The position numbers and the translations under genes were made by a program. A DNA stretch of 35,337 nucleotides. Origin: Scatosoma sp045643825. Lineage in GTDB: Bacteria; Bacillota; Clostridia; Christensenellales; Borkfalkiaceae. Below the pieces are notes generated by a model, which saw only the letters and a list, made by a program, of their open reading frames with translations, had not been told where the DNA came from and searched no databases. The DNA lies in assembly GCA_045643825.1 (NCBI GenBank), contig JAZRFV010000002.1, positions 1-35,337 on the forward strand. Reading direction: 5' to 3'. This document shows, piece after piece, positions 1 through 7,937 of the stretch (positions are counted from its first letter, which is position 1; each line of letters opens with the position of its first letter).

Positions 1-4
1 CCAT

Positions 5-118
<114 letters not shown>

Positions 119-127
119 TTTCAAAAG

Positions 128-160
128 AAAGCCTTGTTCTTACGAACAAGGCTTTTTCTT
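128..160 (+). terminator. Rho-independent terminator of the rRNA operon
   Basis: A perfect 12-bp stem (128-139 with 144-155) has a 4-nt TTAC loop and is followed by a T-rich run. It lies 10 nt after the 5S gene and should end the rRNA transcript. Confidence 0.9.
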
Positions 161-204
161 TGTGTTTTTATTGTTTTGTATAAGGCTTTATATTCCTTTA
201 TATG

Positions 205-233
205 AAAGACCCTGCATATATTGCAAGGTCTTT
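205..233. terminator. Bidirectional hairpin terminator between rRNA operon and lipoprotein gene
   Basis: AAAGACC at 205-211 pairs with GGTCTTT at 227-233, and TGCA at 213-216 pairs with TGCA at 222-225. There are T-rich stretches on both strands. It lies directly after the stop of the minus-strand lipoprotein gene, so it probably serves that gene and backs up the rRNA terminator. Confidence 0.75.
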
Positions 234-237
234 TCTT

Positions 238-747
238 TTATGGATTATTGTTAAAATAGGTTGTTTCTAACGAGTTGAAAAGGTCGGTATCTATATGGCC
301 TAAATATTCAATAAATACTCCGTTTTTGTCGAACTTCGTACACCCTCTATAGTAGAAAACATTGCCTTTATCGTTTGTGTAAACGCTATCATACAAAACA
401 ATCATGTCGCCATTTTGTTGATATAAAATGATGGTTTTGCCGATGGGCTCGTTCAAAGCTCTTGAATACATAAGTAACATCATCTTGGACATATCGTTTA
501 TGATATTTTCAAATTGAGAATTGTCAAGTGTCGCAATCAAGGTTGCTTTGCTAAAATCAAATTTTGGCTTTTCTTTCTTTTTCAATTTAAGGAGCTTTGG
601 ATTCTCGTTTTTATAATCCACCAACTCAATTTTTACCGTGTTTGCAATAGTTTCTTCTGCATTAATATAATTGCGGCCTGGGTCACAACCAGAGAAGCAA
701 AACAAAGAAAGTATCATACAGACGATAAATGATAAAAATTTTTTCAT
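238..747 (-). CDS. Small secreted lipoprotein of unknown function
   Basis: A 169-residue protein begins with a Lys-Lys motif, a hydrophobic stretch and a lipobox ending FSGC, so lipidation at Cys21 and anchoring to the outer face of the membrane are predicted. The mature part is mixed alpha/beta and rich in Lys, Asn and Asp; I do not recognise a family. I start at the ATG at 747 rather than the in-frame TTG one codon upstream, because AGGAGA lies 8 nt before the ATG. It begins about 30 nt after the end of fucU on the same strand, so the two are probably co-transcribed. No functional link to sugar metabolism can be read from the protein itself. Confidence 0.75.
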   Translation of the reverse strand: MKKFLSFIVCMILSLFCFSGCDPGRNYINAEETIANTVKIELVDYKNENPKLLKLKKKEKPKFDFSKATLIATLDNSQFENIINDMSKMMLLMYSRALNEPIGKTIILYQQNGDMIVLYDSVYTNDKGNVFYYRGCTKFDKNGVFIEYLGHIDTDLFNSLETTYFNNNP

Positions 748-780
748 CAATATTTTCTCCTGCGATATTAAAATTATGAA

Positions 781-1203
781 TTACTTAATAACGCCTTTTT
801 TGATGATGATGTTTGCGTATACGGCGCCTTCGCCCGTTGCAATTACTGCGTACGCCTTTTTCGCACGTTCGTAGAAGGCAAAACGTTCTAAATTGCCTGC
901 ACGAAGGTTGTCGTCGTGCTTCTTTGCAATGGCAAAATACTTATCCCAAATGGTGGGGGTGGGATCGCCTTGTACCGTTTGCATCAGCATAAAGTTTTCC
1001 GTTGCATAGGTGTCCAAGGGAATCAAGGAAAGAACTGCATCGAGCATTTCTTCACCGCCGAGGCCGTCTGCACGAATAACACGCTGACCGTAGTTTTCCG
1101 CAGGGAAATTGCCATCCGCAATAACGATTTCGTCGCCGTGCCCCATTTCACAAAGGATTTTCAAGAGTTGAGGGCTAACAATTTTAGGAACGTTCTTTAA
1201 CAT
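781..1203 (-). CDS. fucU: L-fucose mutarotase family protein (FucU/RbsD)
   Basis: This 140-residue protein matches the FucU/RbsD family in length and motifs: an N-terminal MGHGDEIVIADGNFPA segment with the conserved His, and a C-terminal YAVIATGE segment. Family members interconvert the anomers of fucose or ribose so that the right form enters catabolism. The start at 1203 is chosen because AAAGGAG (1211-1217) lies just upstream; an upstream in-frame extension has no family match and runs through the promoter. No fucose or ribose transporter or kinase is nearby, so the substrate is uncertain. A lipoprotein gene follows 30 nt downstream. Confidence 0.9.
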   Translation of the reverse strand: MLKNVPKIVSPQLLKILCEMGHGDEIVIADGNFPAENYGQRVIRADGLGGEEMLDAVLSLIPLDTYATENFMLMQTVQGDPTPTIWDKYFAIAKKHDDNLRAGNLERFAFYERAKKAYAVIATGEGAVYANIIIKKGVIK

Positions 1204-1237
1204 AACATAAACTCCTTTCTTGGATAAGTGTACCTTC

Positions 1238-1266
1238 ATTGTAGCACATTTGTCTCTAAAAGTCAA
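1238..1266 (-). promoter_or_regulatory. Vegetative-type promoter for fucU
   Basis: On the minus strand, TTGACT (1261-1266) and TACAAT (1238-1243) are separated by exactly 17 nt. This is close to the housekeeping sigma consensus and lies 35 nt upstream of the fucU start codon. Confidence 0.8.
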
Positions 1267-1320
1267 TAGGGCGCGCGTAAATACTTTGCCTTGATTTTTC
1301 ACAAACTAACAAAAATGAAG

Positions 1321-1336
1321 GGGGCAGGTATGCGTT
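1321..1336 (+). repeat. 16-mer motif copy 1 (start codon of spoVB-like gene)
   Basis: A perfect copy of GGGGCAGGTATGCGTT. Its internal ATG (1330) is the probable start codon of the flippase gene, and its G run could act as the ribosome binding site. Confidence 0.85.
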
Positions 1337-2679
1337 CAAGAGTAAAAAAGGATGGAAAGGGTGTATTTTTAAAGGGTGCGGTATGGATTGCCGTAGGTGG
1401 ATTTACTGCAAAGCTTATTGGGGCACTCTACCGTATCCCCCTCACAAACCTAATTGGCGGGAAGGGGCTTGGCTTGTATCAGCTCATTTACCCTATCTAC
1501 TGCCTTTTACTGACCGTTTCCGCCACGGGGATTCCTTCGTCCATCGCGAAGCTCACTGCTGAACGCATTGCCCAAGGCAAAGGGGACAAAGCGGTGTTTT
1601 ATACCGCCATGAAGCTGTTTACCGTTATCGGGCTTGTGGGGGCGTTGTTAATGATGGTGGTAGCCCCCTTTCTCGCCAAAGCACAAGGGAGCGAAGCGGT
1701 GCTGTGGGGCTATTACACCCTCGCTCCGTCCGTTTTTTTGGTGTCCGCCATTTCCGTCTTTCGGGGGTGGTTTCAAGGGCGTAGCCGTATGTTCCCAACG
1801 GCGCTTTCGGAGGTGGTAGAACAAGTGGTTAAGGTGGTGTTTGGGCTTGTGTTTGCCTATCTTTTTCGTGACGATATCTACAAGGCGGTGGTGTTTCTTT
1901 TGCTCGCTGTATCCATATCGGAGCTGGTCACCTTGCTTGTGATGTGGGGGCTGTTTCGACGGTCCAAAAAGAAGGTTAAAACACAAAATGAAGGGGGCAG
2001 GGTTGCGATGAAATCCATTTTACGGTTAAGTATACCCGTCACCTTCAATGCAATTTTGCTCCCTATATCGGGGCTTTTAGACAGCGTTTTAGCGCCACGT
2101 TTATTGAGTGCCTACACCGTTGATGCGGTCACCTTATTCGGTTTATTCTCGGGTGGGGCGGTGACGGTGATTAACCTGCCCGTGTCCATTTGCTACGGCT
2201 TTGCGGCGGCGAGCATTCCCCGTGTTGCCATGGCGGTGGAACGGAAGGGGAAGAATATTAGTCCTCGAAGGCGTATCTTTTTCTCGTTGGGGATTACGGC
2301 GGTAATCAGCGGTTTGAGTGCAATCGCCTTATACCTTTTCGCCGAGCCGACCGCCGAGCTTATCTTCCGCAGTTTAGCGGACGCGGAGCGGACGACACTC
2401 ATACAGCTCATCAAAACCTTTTCGGTGAGTGCATTCACCCTATCGTGTGTGCAAACGCTGTCGGCGTGTTTGACGGCGCAGGGGAAACCGCAGTACGCCG
2501 CACTCTCGATGTGGATTGCCTTGACGGTGAAGACGGGGCTGTACGTTTTTTGGCTGCGGGATCCCACAGTTTCGGTTTTTGGGCTGGTATATGCGACGAA
2601 TATCGCGTATGCGGTTGCTTTTCTTCTCGATTTATTGTATAATGTATATATCACAAGAAGAAGGACGGCAAAAGAATGA
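1330..2679 (+). CDS. spoVB: SpoVB/YabM-like polysaccharide flippase (MOP superfamily)
   Basis: A protein of about 449 residues with many hydrophobic helices. The early KDGKGVFLKGAVWIAVGGF and YRIPLTNLIGGKGLGLY segments are typical of the SpoVB/YabM/YtgP branch of the MOP (MATE/MurJ-like) exporters. These carry lipid-linked cell-wall or spore-cortex precursors across the membrane. The gene overlaps the downstream yabN-like gene by ATGA, the same order as yabM-yabN in Bacillus subtilis, so it may be the YabM orthologue rather than SpoVB proper. ATG 1330 has a G-rich Shine-Dalgarno-like stretch that belongs to the repeated 16-mer; ATG 1315 is possible but lacks one. At about 450 residues it is shorter than the 510-540 usual for the family. 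Confidence 0.85.
   Translation: MRSRVKKDGKGVFLKGAVWIAVGGFTAKLIGALYRIPLTNLIGGKGLGLYQLIYPIYCLLLTVSATGIPSSIAKLTAERIAQGKGDKAVFYTAMKLFTVIGLVGALLMMVVAPFLAKAQGSEAVLWGYYTLAPSVFLVSAISVFRGWFQGRSRMFPTALSEVVEQVVKVVFGLVFAYLFRDDIYKAVVFLLLAVSISELVTLLVMWGLFRRSKKKVKTQNEGGRVAMKSILRLSIPVTFNAILLPISGLLDSVLAPRLLSAYTVDAVTLFGLFSGGAVTVINLPVSICYGFAAASIPRVAMAVERKGKNISPRRRIFFSLGITAVISGLSAIALYLFAEPTAELIFRSLADAERTTLIQLIKTFSVSAFTLSCVQTLSACLTAQGKPQYAALSMWIALTVKTGLYVFWLRDPTVSVFGLVYATNIAYAVAFLLDLLYNVYITRRRTAKE
1994..2007 (+). repeat. Degenerate 16-mer motif copy inside the spoVB-like gene
   Basis: A copy of the 14-nt core with two mismatches (GGGGCAGG then GTTGCG), preceded by AAATGAAG as in copies 1 and 8. It encodes an EGGRV segment in a cytoplasmic loop of the flippase. 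Confidence 0.6.
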
Positions 2680-4112
2680 TTACGGTAATTGGTCTTGGCG
2701 TTGAAAAGAATGATTTGACAAAGCGTGGCGAGGCGGCTTTGTTGCAAGCGGTGAAGGACGGACGTCCCGTGGTGGTGCGTACGGCGAACACTCTTTCCTA
2801 CCAAACGGTTGTAGAGATGGGTATCCCTCACGAGAGCCTGGATTGTGTGTACGAAAGCAGCCGCAATTTTGCGACGCTTGCAAAAAACCTTGCCAAGGCG
2901 GTGACCGACAAGGGTGATAATGCCGTATACCTCGTAGATGGCGCGGCGACGGAGGATAACTCGGTAAAGGCCCTTATCAAGCGTATGCGTGGTAAGGTGG
3001 AAATTATCGACGGTGTATCCCGTACGACAGCGCTTGTGCGTGCGGCTGGGTTTGAGGGCTGTTCCTTTACGGCGGTTTCCGCGTACGAGCTTGCGGAAAA
3101 GGCACAGGCAGGCACCATCAACCTTCCCCTTATCGTGTATGATTTGGACGATAGAGGTTTGGCGAGTGATATTAAGCTCCTTTTGGGGGATTTATACGGG
3201 GAAGAAACGGTGGTGAAGTTCCTTTGCGGCGGCAAAGCAAAAAATACCTACCTTTATGAGCTTGACCGTCAGAAGGGGTACGATTACACCTCGGCAGTTG
3301 CCATTGAGGAAGTGGATTTGCTCGATAAAAAGCGTTTCACAATGGAAGATTTGAAGGAAATCGTGTATCGTCTTCGCGCACCGAATGGTTGCCCTTGGGA
3401 TAGGGTGCAAACGAACGACAGCATTAAAATGTCGGCGGTAGAAGAGGCTTACGAGTTGGTGGACGCCATCGATTTGGATGACGACGAAAAGATTATGGAA
3501 GAGGCAGGGGATCTTGCTTTGCAGGTGATTTTCCACGCTGTAATGCGTGAGGAAATGGGTGCGTTTAACCTTACGGACGTTTTGACGGGTGTATGTCAAA
3601 AACTCATCTCACGCCATACGCATGTATTTGGTGAAGACAAGGCAACGGACGGTGAGAGCGCCCTTTCCGTGTGGGAAAAGAACAAAATGACCGAGAAAAA
3701 TCAGGTGACCTATGCGGATTCTGTAAACGACGTGCCTAAGTGTTTCCCTGCGGCGATGCGTGCCCAAAAGGTGGGGAAACGAGCGTCGAAGGGCGGTATG
3801 GACTTTGCCACGGCGGAAGATGCGGCGGAGCGTTTGCGCGCGGAAATTGACGAATTTTTCGAGGCGTACAAGGCAGGGGACGAGGTTGCCGCTGAAAAGG
3901 AAATCGGCGACGTGTTGTTTGCCGCTGTCAATGTAGGGCGTAAGGCAGGTTGCGATTGTGAAAAGGCATTGAAGGAAGCAACCGATCGTTTCGCGGCAAG
4001 ATTTACCAAAGCGGAGGCTTTGGCTTTGGCGGATGGCAAGGTTGTAACCGAACTTTCCGAGGCGGAATGGGACGAATATTACGTTCAAGCAAAAAAGAGC
4101 TTAAAACAGTGA
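2676..4112 (+). CDS. yabN: YabN-like protein: tetrapyrrole methylase domain fused to MazG pyrophosphohydrolase
   Basis: The 478-residue protein has two parts. Residues 1 to about 210 resemble the tetrapyrrole (corrin/porphyrin) methylase fold, with an N-terminal ITVIGLGVEKNDLTKRG. Residues of about 225-470 hold two MazG-like helical modules: the first has PNGCPWDR and the metal-binding EEAYEL and EEAGDL motifs, the second has EIDEFFEA and EIGDVLFA. MazG enzymes hydrolyse nucleoside triphosphates to monophosphates and pyrophosphate. The same fusion is YabN in Bacillus subtilis, next to the yabM flippase, as here. The start codon overlaps the flippase stop (ATGA), so translation is probably coupled. 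The role of the methylase part is unknown. Confidence 0.92.
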   Translation: MITVIGLGVEKNDLTKRGEAALLQAVKDGRPVVVRTANTLSYQTVVEMGIPHESLDCVYESSRNFATLAKNLAKAVTDKGDNAVYLVDGAATEDNSVKALIKRMRGKVEIIDGVSRTTALVRAAGFEGCSFTAVSAYELAEKAQAGTINLPLIVYDLDDRGLASDIKLLLGDLYGEETVVKFLCGGKAKNTYLYELDRQKGYDYTSAVAIEEVDLLDKKRFTMEDLKEIVYRLRAPNGCPWDRVQTNDSIKMSAVEEAYELVDAIDLDDDEKIMEEAGDLALQVIFHAVMREEMGAFNLTDVLTGVCQKLISRHTHVFGEDKATDGESALSVWEKNKMTEKNQVTYADSVNDVPKCFPAAMRAQKVGKRASKGGMDFATAEDAAERLRAEIDEFFEAYKAGDEVAAEKEIGDVLFAAVNVGRKAGCDCEKALKEATDRFAARFTKAEALALADGKVVTELSEAEWDEYYVQAKKSLKQ

Positions 4113-4132
4113 AAAATATAAAATGAGGCACC

Positions 4133-4144
4133 CAGGTATGCGTT
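4133..4144 (+). repeat. Partial 16-mer motif copy 3 (start codon of dus)
   Basis: CAGGTATGCGTT, the 3' twelve bases of the 16-mer, is intact; the leading GGGG is replaced by ACCC. The internal ATG at 4138 is the probable dus start codon. Confidence 0.65.
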
Positions 4145-5082
4145 TAACACCCATTACCATACAAAACACGACCATAAAAAACAACGTATTTCTTGCCCCC
4201 TTGGCAGGATATACAAACTATCCGTTCCGTAGGCTTTGCAAGGATTACGGTGCGGGGCTTTGTTATACGGAAATGGTAAGCGCAAAGGGGTTGAAATATG
4301 GTAGTGAGAATACCGAGGAACTTCTTTATACGGACGAGTGCGAGGGGGTGTGCGCAGCTCAAATTTTCGGTAGTGACCCCGACATTATGCGTGCGGCATG
4401 CGAACACGAAAAGCTTGCACCTTTTCCGATTGTGGATATCAACATGGGGTGCCCTGTGCCGAAGATTTACAAAAACGGGGAAGGGAGTGCGTTGCTCGAA
4501 AACCCTGCTTTGGCGGAAAAAATCGTACAGGAATGTGTAAAGAGTGGTAAAACGGTGACGGTGAAATTCCGTATCGGTATCACCGATAAGCAGTTGATCA
4601 CCGAGGAGTTTGCAAAGCGTATGGAAGGTGCCGGGGCAAGCCTTATCACTATCCACGGCAGAACGAAGGATAAAATTTACGCAGGGGACGTGAACTACGG
4701 CGAGATTGCCGCGGCGAAAAAGTCGGTAAAAATCCCCGTGATTGCCAACGGCGGTGTGTTCTCGAACGAGGATGCGGAAACGCTGCTGGATAGAACGGGC
4801 GCGGACGGCGTAATGGTGGCAAGGGCGGCGTTATTCGATCCACAAATCTTTTGTGCCTTGACGGGGACACCCACCGAAAGTAAGCTGGAGATGTTTAAAA
4901 AACAGTTAAAATGGACGGGGCAGGTATGCGACGAACGGTTTACCGTTGTATTTATGCGTAAGATGGCGGCGTTCTACGTCAAGGGTATGCGCGGTGCATC
5001 GGCCTTTAAAGACAGGCTGTTTAGAGCGCAAACGGCGGAGGAAATTTTAACCATCGCGGAAGAGTGCTTTGCGGAAGAATAA
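4138..5082 (+). CDS. dusB: tRNA-dihydrouridine synthase (DusB-like)
   Basis: A 314-residue flavoprotein that reduces specific uridines in the tRNA D-loop to dihydrouridine with FMN and NADPH. Family signatures are clear: LAPLAGYTNYPFR near the N-terminus (FMN site), the NMGCPVPKI motif with the catalytic cysteine at about residue 105, the VKFRIG and IHGRTK segments, and the phosphate-binding IANGGV and GADGVMVARAAL. I prefer ATG 4138 because the protein then begins at the usual distance from the FMN motif; ATG 4123 would add five residues. No strong Shine-Dalgarno sequence is seen; GAGG lies 10-14 nt upstream. It probably forms one transcript with spoVB/yabM and yabN and is followed by a strong terminator. 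Confidence 0.93.
   Translation: MRLTPITIQNTTIKNNVFLAPLAGYTNYPFRRLCKDYGAGLCYTEMVSAKGLKYGSENTEELLYTDECEGVCAAQIFGSDPDIMRAACEHEKLAPFPIVDINMGCPVPKIYKNGEGSALLENPALAEKIVQECVKSGKTVTVKFRIGITDKQLITEEFAKRMEGAGASLITIHGRTKDKIYAGDVNYGEIAAAKKSVKIPVIANGGVFSNEDAETLLDRTGADGVMVARAALFDPQIFCALTGTPTESKLEMFKKQLKWTGQVCDERFTVVFMRKMAAFYVKGMRGASAFKDRLFRAQTAEEILTIAEECFAEE
4917..4930 (+). repeat. 16-mer motif copy 4 inside dus
   Basis: A perfect copy of the first 14 bases (GGGGCAGGTATGCG). Here it is read as TGQVCD, a different reading frame from the copies in spoVB, sipL and ispE. Confidence 0.85.
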
Positions 5083-5097
5083 TACATAAAAAAGCGA

Positions 5098-5130
5098 AAA
5101 AGTTTCACGTGAAAAAGTGAAACTTTTTTT
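5098..5130 (+). terminator. Rho-independent terminator after dus
   Basis: An 11-bp stem (5098-5108 with 5117-5127) ends in a run of seven T (5124-5130). It lies 15 nt after the dus stop codon. Confidence 0.88.
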
Positions 5131-5167
5131 GTAGGATATTTAAAATTTCAAGGCGGATAAGCAATAA

Positions 5168-5195
5168 AAAAAGCAGGATAAAAATTATCCTGCTT
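5168..5195 (-). terminator. Rho-independent terminator after purC
   Basis: AAGCAGGATA at 5171-5180 pairs with TATCCTGCTT at 5186-5195. Read on the minus strand it is followed by a T run. It lies about 20 nt after the purC stop codon. Confidence 0.85.
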
Positions 5196-5214
5196 TTTAT
5201 TTATACAATATAGA

Positions 5215-5898
5215 TTATCTATTGTTGATGAGTTTGGTAAGCTCAACGGGATCCACGATGTTGCCGTCCTTGTAAACACGCATGTTACCCGAAGCGATTT
5301 CGTCGATAAGGATAACCTCACCGTTGTTGTAGCCGAACTCGAACTTGATATCCCAAAGGTCAAGGCCAAGGGTTTTCAAATCGTCAGCAACTACCTTCGT
5401 GATTGCGAGGGTTTGCTTTTTCATGCTGTCGAACATTTCCATACTCATAACACCGAGGGCCGCAAGACCTTCCGCTGTAACAAGGGGATCGCCCTTTTCG
5501 TCGTTTTTGAAGGTGCATTCTACGTAGCCGCCTGCAAGGGGGGTGCCGTTTTCAATATATTCGCCGTATCTTCTGATGAAGCTACCCGTTGCAACCAAAC
5601 GACAAATTACTTCCAAGCCGTGACCGAATACGGTTGCAGGAAGAACCTCCATCGTTGCGTTTTCCACGTCAGCGGAAACGTAGTGGGTTTTGATGCCGGC
5701 TTGTTTCAAAAGCTCAAAGTAGTAAACGGAGGATTTCAAGTTTGCTTTGCCGATGCCTTCGATGGTAAGACCAACGGTGTTTTCACCGGGATCGAACACG
5801 CCGTCTTTGCCCGTGCAATCGTCTTTGAATTTCAAAAGCACGTTGCCGTTTTCAAGCTTGTAAACGTCTTTGGTTTTGCCTGTGTAGATTTTTTCCAT
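5215..5898 (-). CDS. purC: Phosphoribosylaminoimidazole-succinocarboxamide synthase (SAICAR synthase)
   Basis: A 227-residue cytosolic enzyme of de novo purine synthesis that joins CAIR and aspartate with ATP to give SAICAR. It starts with the family motif IYTGKTKDVY and contains LLKFKDDCTGKDG, EVICRLVATGSF and LIDEIASGNMRV, all typical of bacterial PurC. The length is close to the usual 235-240. The Shine-Dalgarno sequence is weak (GAGG, 8 nt upstream). It stands alone, with its own promoter and terminator, not in a pur operon, and I saw no purine riboswitch in the short leader. Confidence 0.96.
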   Translation of the reverse strand: MEKIYTGKTKDVYKLENGNVLLKFKDDCTGKDGVFDPGENTVGLTIEGIGKANLKSSVYYFELLKQAGIKTHYVSADVENATMEVLPATVFGHGLEVICRLVATGSFIRRYGEYIENGTPLAGGYVECTFKNDEKGDPLVTAEGLAALGVMSMEMFDSMKKQTLAITKVVADDLKTLGLDLWDIKFEFGYNNGEVILIDEIASGNMRVYKDGNIVDPVELTKLINNR

Positions 5899-5963
5899 AT
5901 AGAACCTCGTTAAAATAAAATACGAATGATTTCGGCGTGTGGATAAAGCCGATCGACAACTCT

Positions 5964-5993
5964 ATTATAGCATATCTTTTTTGGTTTTTTCAA
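5964..5993 (-). promoter_or_regulatory. Promoter for purC
   Basis: On the minus strand a perfect TATAAT (5964-5969) lies 18 nt downstream of TTGAAA (5988-5993). It is 65 nt upstream of the purC start, leaving a leader of about 60 nt. Confidence 0.75.
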
Positions 5994-6068
5994 TAATATG
6001 AACGCCTATTTTATAAAAAAAATAAAAATTTTCTTTTCGAGCGTCTTAATAATGCAGGTGAGAAGGTA

Positions 6069-6113
6069 AAACGGAGCGAGTTTTCTCGCTCCGTTTCGGT
6101 TTTTACCGCAATG
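6069..6113 (-). terminator. Terminator region after the large lipoprotein gene
   Basis: On the minus strand, a short hairpin (ACCGCATTGCGGT) is followed by a strong 12-bp stem (6085-6096 with 6069-6080) and TTTT. It lies 25-70 nt after the stop codon of the lipoprotein gene. Confidence 0.75.
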
Positions 6114-6137
6114 CGGTTTTATTTAAAGGCAAAAGGC

Positions 6138-7742
6138 TTATTCTTCTTCGGGTGCGTAGCTGATCGTGAGTACGTGGTAGTTGTTTACGATACCTTCGGT
6201 CGTACAGAAGATGATATGAGTGGAATAGATATCTTCCGATTCTTCTTCATAATAAGAACCTACAACAGCGATGGGGTTGCTGGAGGTGATATCCGAATAA
6301 GAGCTGTCGGGGAAGCAAATCGTGTAGGAGTTCATCGTCGTGTTATAAACGATATAATAGTTTCTGGTCGAACTTACAATTTGCTGCGTAGCGTTATAGG
6401 TATCGATATCAACGTCATCTTCTTCTACGTCATAAACAGCGTATCTAGTGGTCGAGGTCATTGCATCGTAGGTTTGATACCAAATGTTACCGTTTACGGT
6501 TTTACCGTAGTTGGTTACGTTTTCAGCAGCGTGTATAACTTCACCTTCTTCAAGGCTGTAAACGGAAAGGGTACCGCTGATGGAATAATACAAGCAATTG
6601 CCAACTGTATTTATGCTACCCAAAGAAGAGGAGGGAACGCTCATGATCAATTTACGTTCTTTATAGATATGGGTGAAGCCTGCAAGGTCGTCAAATCTTA
6701 CGTAATCGCCGAAAGATTCGAAGTCGCATGCGCCAGGTACAAGCTTTTGGATGTTGAATGCAACGTTTGCGTGTTGGTCAAACGCTTGAATGATCTCCGA
6801 TTCGGAAATACGCTTATCAACGATTTCGCTTACCTCAAGGATAACAGATTTTTCGTTCTCTTCATAAACATCCTCTACAAAGTAGTCAAAGTTTTTAATT
6901 TCTTTAACATTGTCGCGCTTGAGTGAGTAGGAATAGGTCATCAAATCATATTTTTTCATTTCACCGTTTTCTTCGGTAATGAAATCATATTTTTTCGCAT
7001 CATCGGGAAGAGCTGCATAAACCTGTGCAAAAATTTTGTTTTGAACCGTCCACATGGTATTGATTTCAACGCCTTCAGCAAGGTTTAATTTTTCCGTGAT
7101 AGAGAAAGCGTATTCAAATTCACCATCTTCATTGAAAACTTGGCAAGTATCACTGGAGGTGCGAACTACGTAGAAATCACCAACTTCCATAGCGTTGTTT
7201 TCAAGGACAAGGTTGAAAGGGTTCTTTTCCTTTTCAACTTCGTTATTGATATCTACATACCAACGGGTGCCGTCGGTTTGTACGAACATACTACCTCTAA
7301 CCTCACCTTTTACGTTGGAGGTAAGGATAGAGTTGCCATCATACAAAGTATACACGTATTCCGAGGGGTCCAAAGGAAGGTTGTCTACGTTGGTTGTTTT
7401 AACCGAATAGAAGAAACCATCGGTAATCATAGAAATGGGGTCCGAACTCATAAACGAAGAGAAACGCTTCGTTTTAAGGTTGAACAACTTGTATGTAACA
7501 ATCGGTGCACCGGTAGAAACGTTTGTGGTCGTTTCTTGTACCACGATGTTTCCCATATCATCCGAGGACATAAAGTTGTACACGGAACCAGAAGTCGAGA
7601 AAACGTTTTGAGAAAATTTGGTCGAAACAACGGTTTCAGGGCCATCAACCAACTTTTGGGTGTTGCGGTTGCAAGCAGCGATGGGGGTGCAAAGTGCAGT
7701 CAACAAAGCCGCAGAAGCAAACAGTTTTAATGCTTTTTTCAT
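6138..7742 (-). CDS. Large secreted lipoprotein of unknown function
   Basis: A 534-residue protein with a signal peptide (KK, hydrophobic stretch, lipobox PIAAC) predicting lipidation at Cys24. The mature chain is rich in Thr, Ser, Tyr, Asn and Val and contains many short beta-strand-like stretches, including several repeating segments of the form 'YxLFNL', 'YSLEEGE' and 'YAVYDVEED'. This would fit a beta-propeller-like or other all-beta extracellular domain, but that is inference and I do not recognise a family. AGGAGG lies just before the ATG, and an excellent promoter with an inverted repeat in the leader precedes it. It appears to be a single-gene transcript between purC and spoVT. Confidence 0.8.
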   Translation of the reverse strand: MKKALKLFASAALLTALCTPIAACNRNTQKLVDGPETVVSTKFSQNVFSTSGSVYNFMSSDDMGNIVVQETTTNVSTGAPIVTYKLFNLKTKRFSSFMSSDPISMITDGFFYSVKTTNVDNLPLDPSEYVYTLYDGNSILTSNVKGEVRGSMFVQTDGTRWYVDINNEVEKEKNPFNLVLENNAMEVGDFYVVRTSSDTCQVFNEDGEFEYAFSITEKLNLAEGVEINTMWTVQNKIFAQVYAALPDDAKKYDFITEENGEMKKYDLMTYSYSLKRDNVKEIKNFDYFVEDVYEENEKSVILEVSEIVDKRISESEIIQAFDQHANVAFNIQKLVPGACDFESFGDYVRFDDLAGFTHIYKERKLIMSVPSSSLGSINTVGNCLYYSISGTLSVYSLEEGEVIHAAENVTNYGKTVNGNIWYQTYDAMTSTTRYAVYDVEEDDVDIDTYNATQQIVSSTRNYYIVYNTTMNSYTICFPDSSYSDITSSNPIAVVGSYYEEESEDIYSTHIIFCTTEGIVNNYHVLTISYAPEEE

Positions 7743-7759
7743 TCTAAATCCTCCTATTT

Positions 7760-7776
7760 ATCATATTGTATATGAT
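7760..7776 (-). promoter_or_regulatory. Inverted repeat in the leader of the lipoprotein gene, possible operator
   Basis: ATCATA at 7760-7765 and TATGAT at 7771-7776 form a short AT-rich inverted repeat between the promoter and the ribosome binding site. It could bind a dimeric repressor or form a weak hairpin; nothing in the window identifies a partner. Confidence 0.3.
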
Positions 7777-7789
7777 ATGTATTAAGAAT

Positions 7790-7818
7790 AGTATACTACT
7801 TTTAAAATGTTTTGTCAA
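7790..7818 (-). promoter_or_regulatory. Promoter of the large lipoprotein gene
   Basis: On the minus strand a perfect TTGACA (7813-7818) and TATACT (7790-7795) are 17 nt apart, one of the best housekeeping-type promoters in the window. It lies about 48 nt upstream of the start codon. Confidence 0.85.
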
Positions 7819-7888
7819 TAGGTATTTTAAATTTTGTAAAGATATTGTGTATAAGCTTTTTTTCGCATGGTGTTGGATTGAATAAATG

Positions 7889-7923
7889 AGGGGCAGGTAT
7901 GTGTTCAACGCATACCTGCCCCT
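7889..7923. repeat. Inverted pair of the 16-mer motif forming a hairpin, probable spoVT terminator
   Basis: The plus-strand copy at 7890-7905 and a minus-strand copy at 7907-7922 are separated by one base. Together with flanking AAATG/CATTT they can form a stem of about 16-18 bp. The plus copy has T instead of C at position 13 of the motif, which keeps a G-T wobble pair. It lies 15 nt after the spoVT stop codon on the minus strand and may end that transcript, although the T run on that side is weak. Confidence 0.8.
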
Positions 7924-7937
7924 TGCATTTTTACATT

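Noticed and set aside
2193..2831. Minus-strand frame opposite spoVB and yabN
   Set aside because: It crosses two well-supported plus-strand genes and shows no motif of its own.
5899..5963. Purine riboswitch before purC
   Set aside because: The leader is only about 60 nt and lacks the three-way junction core.
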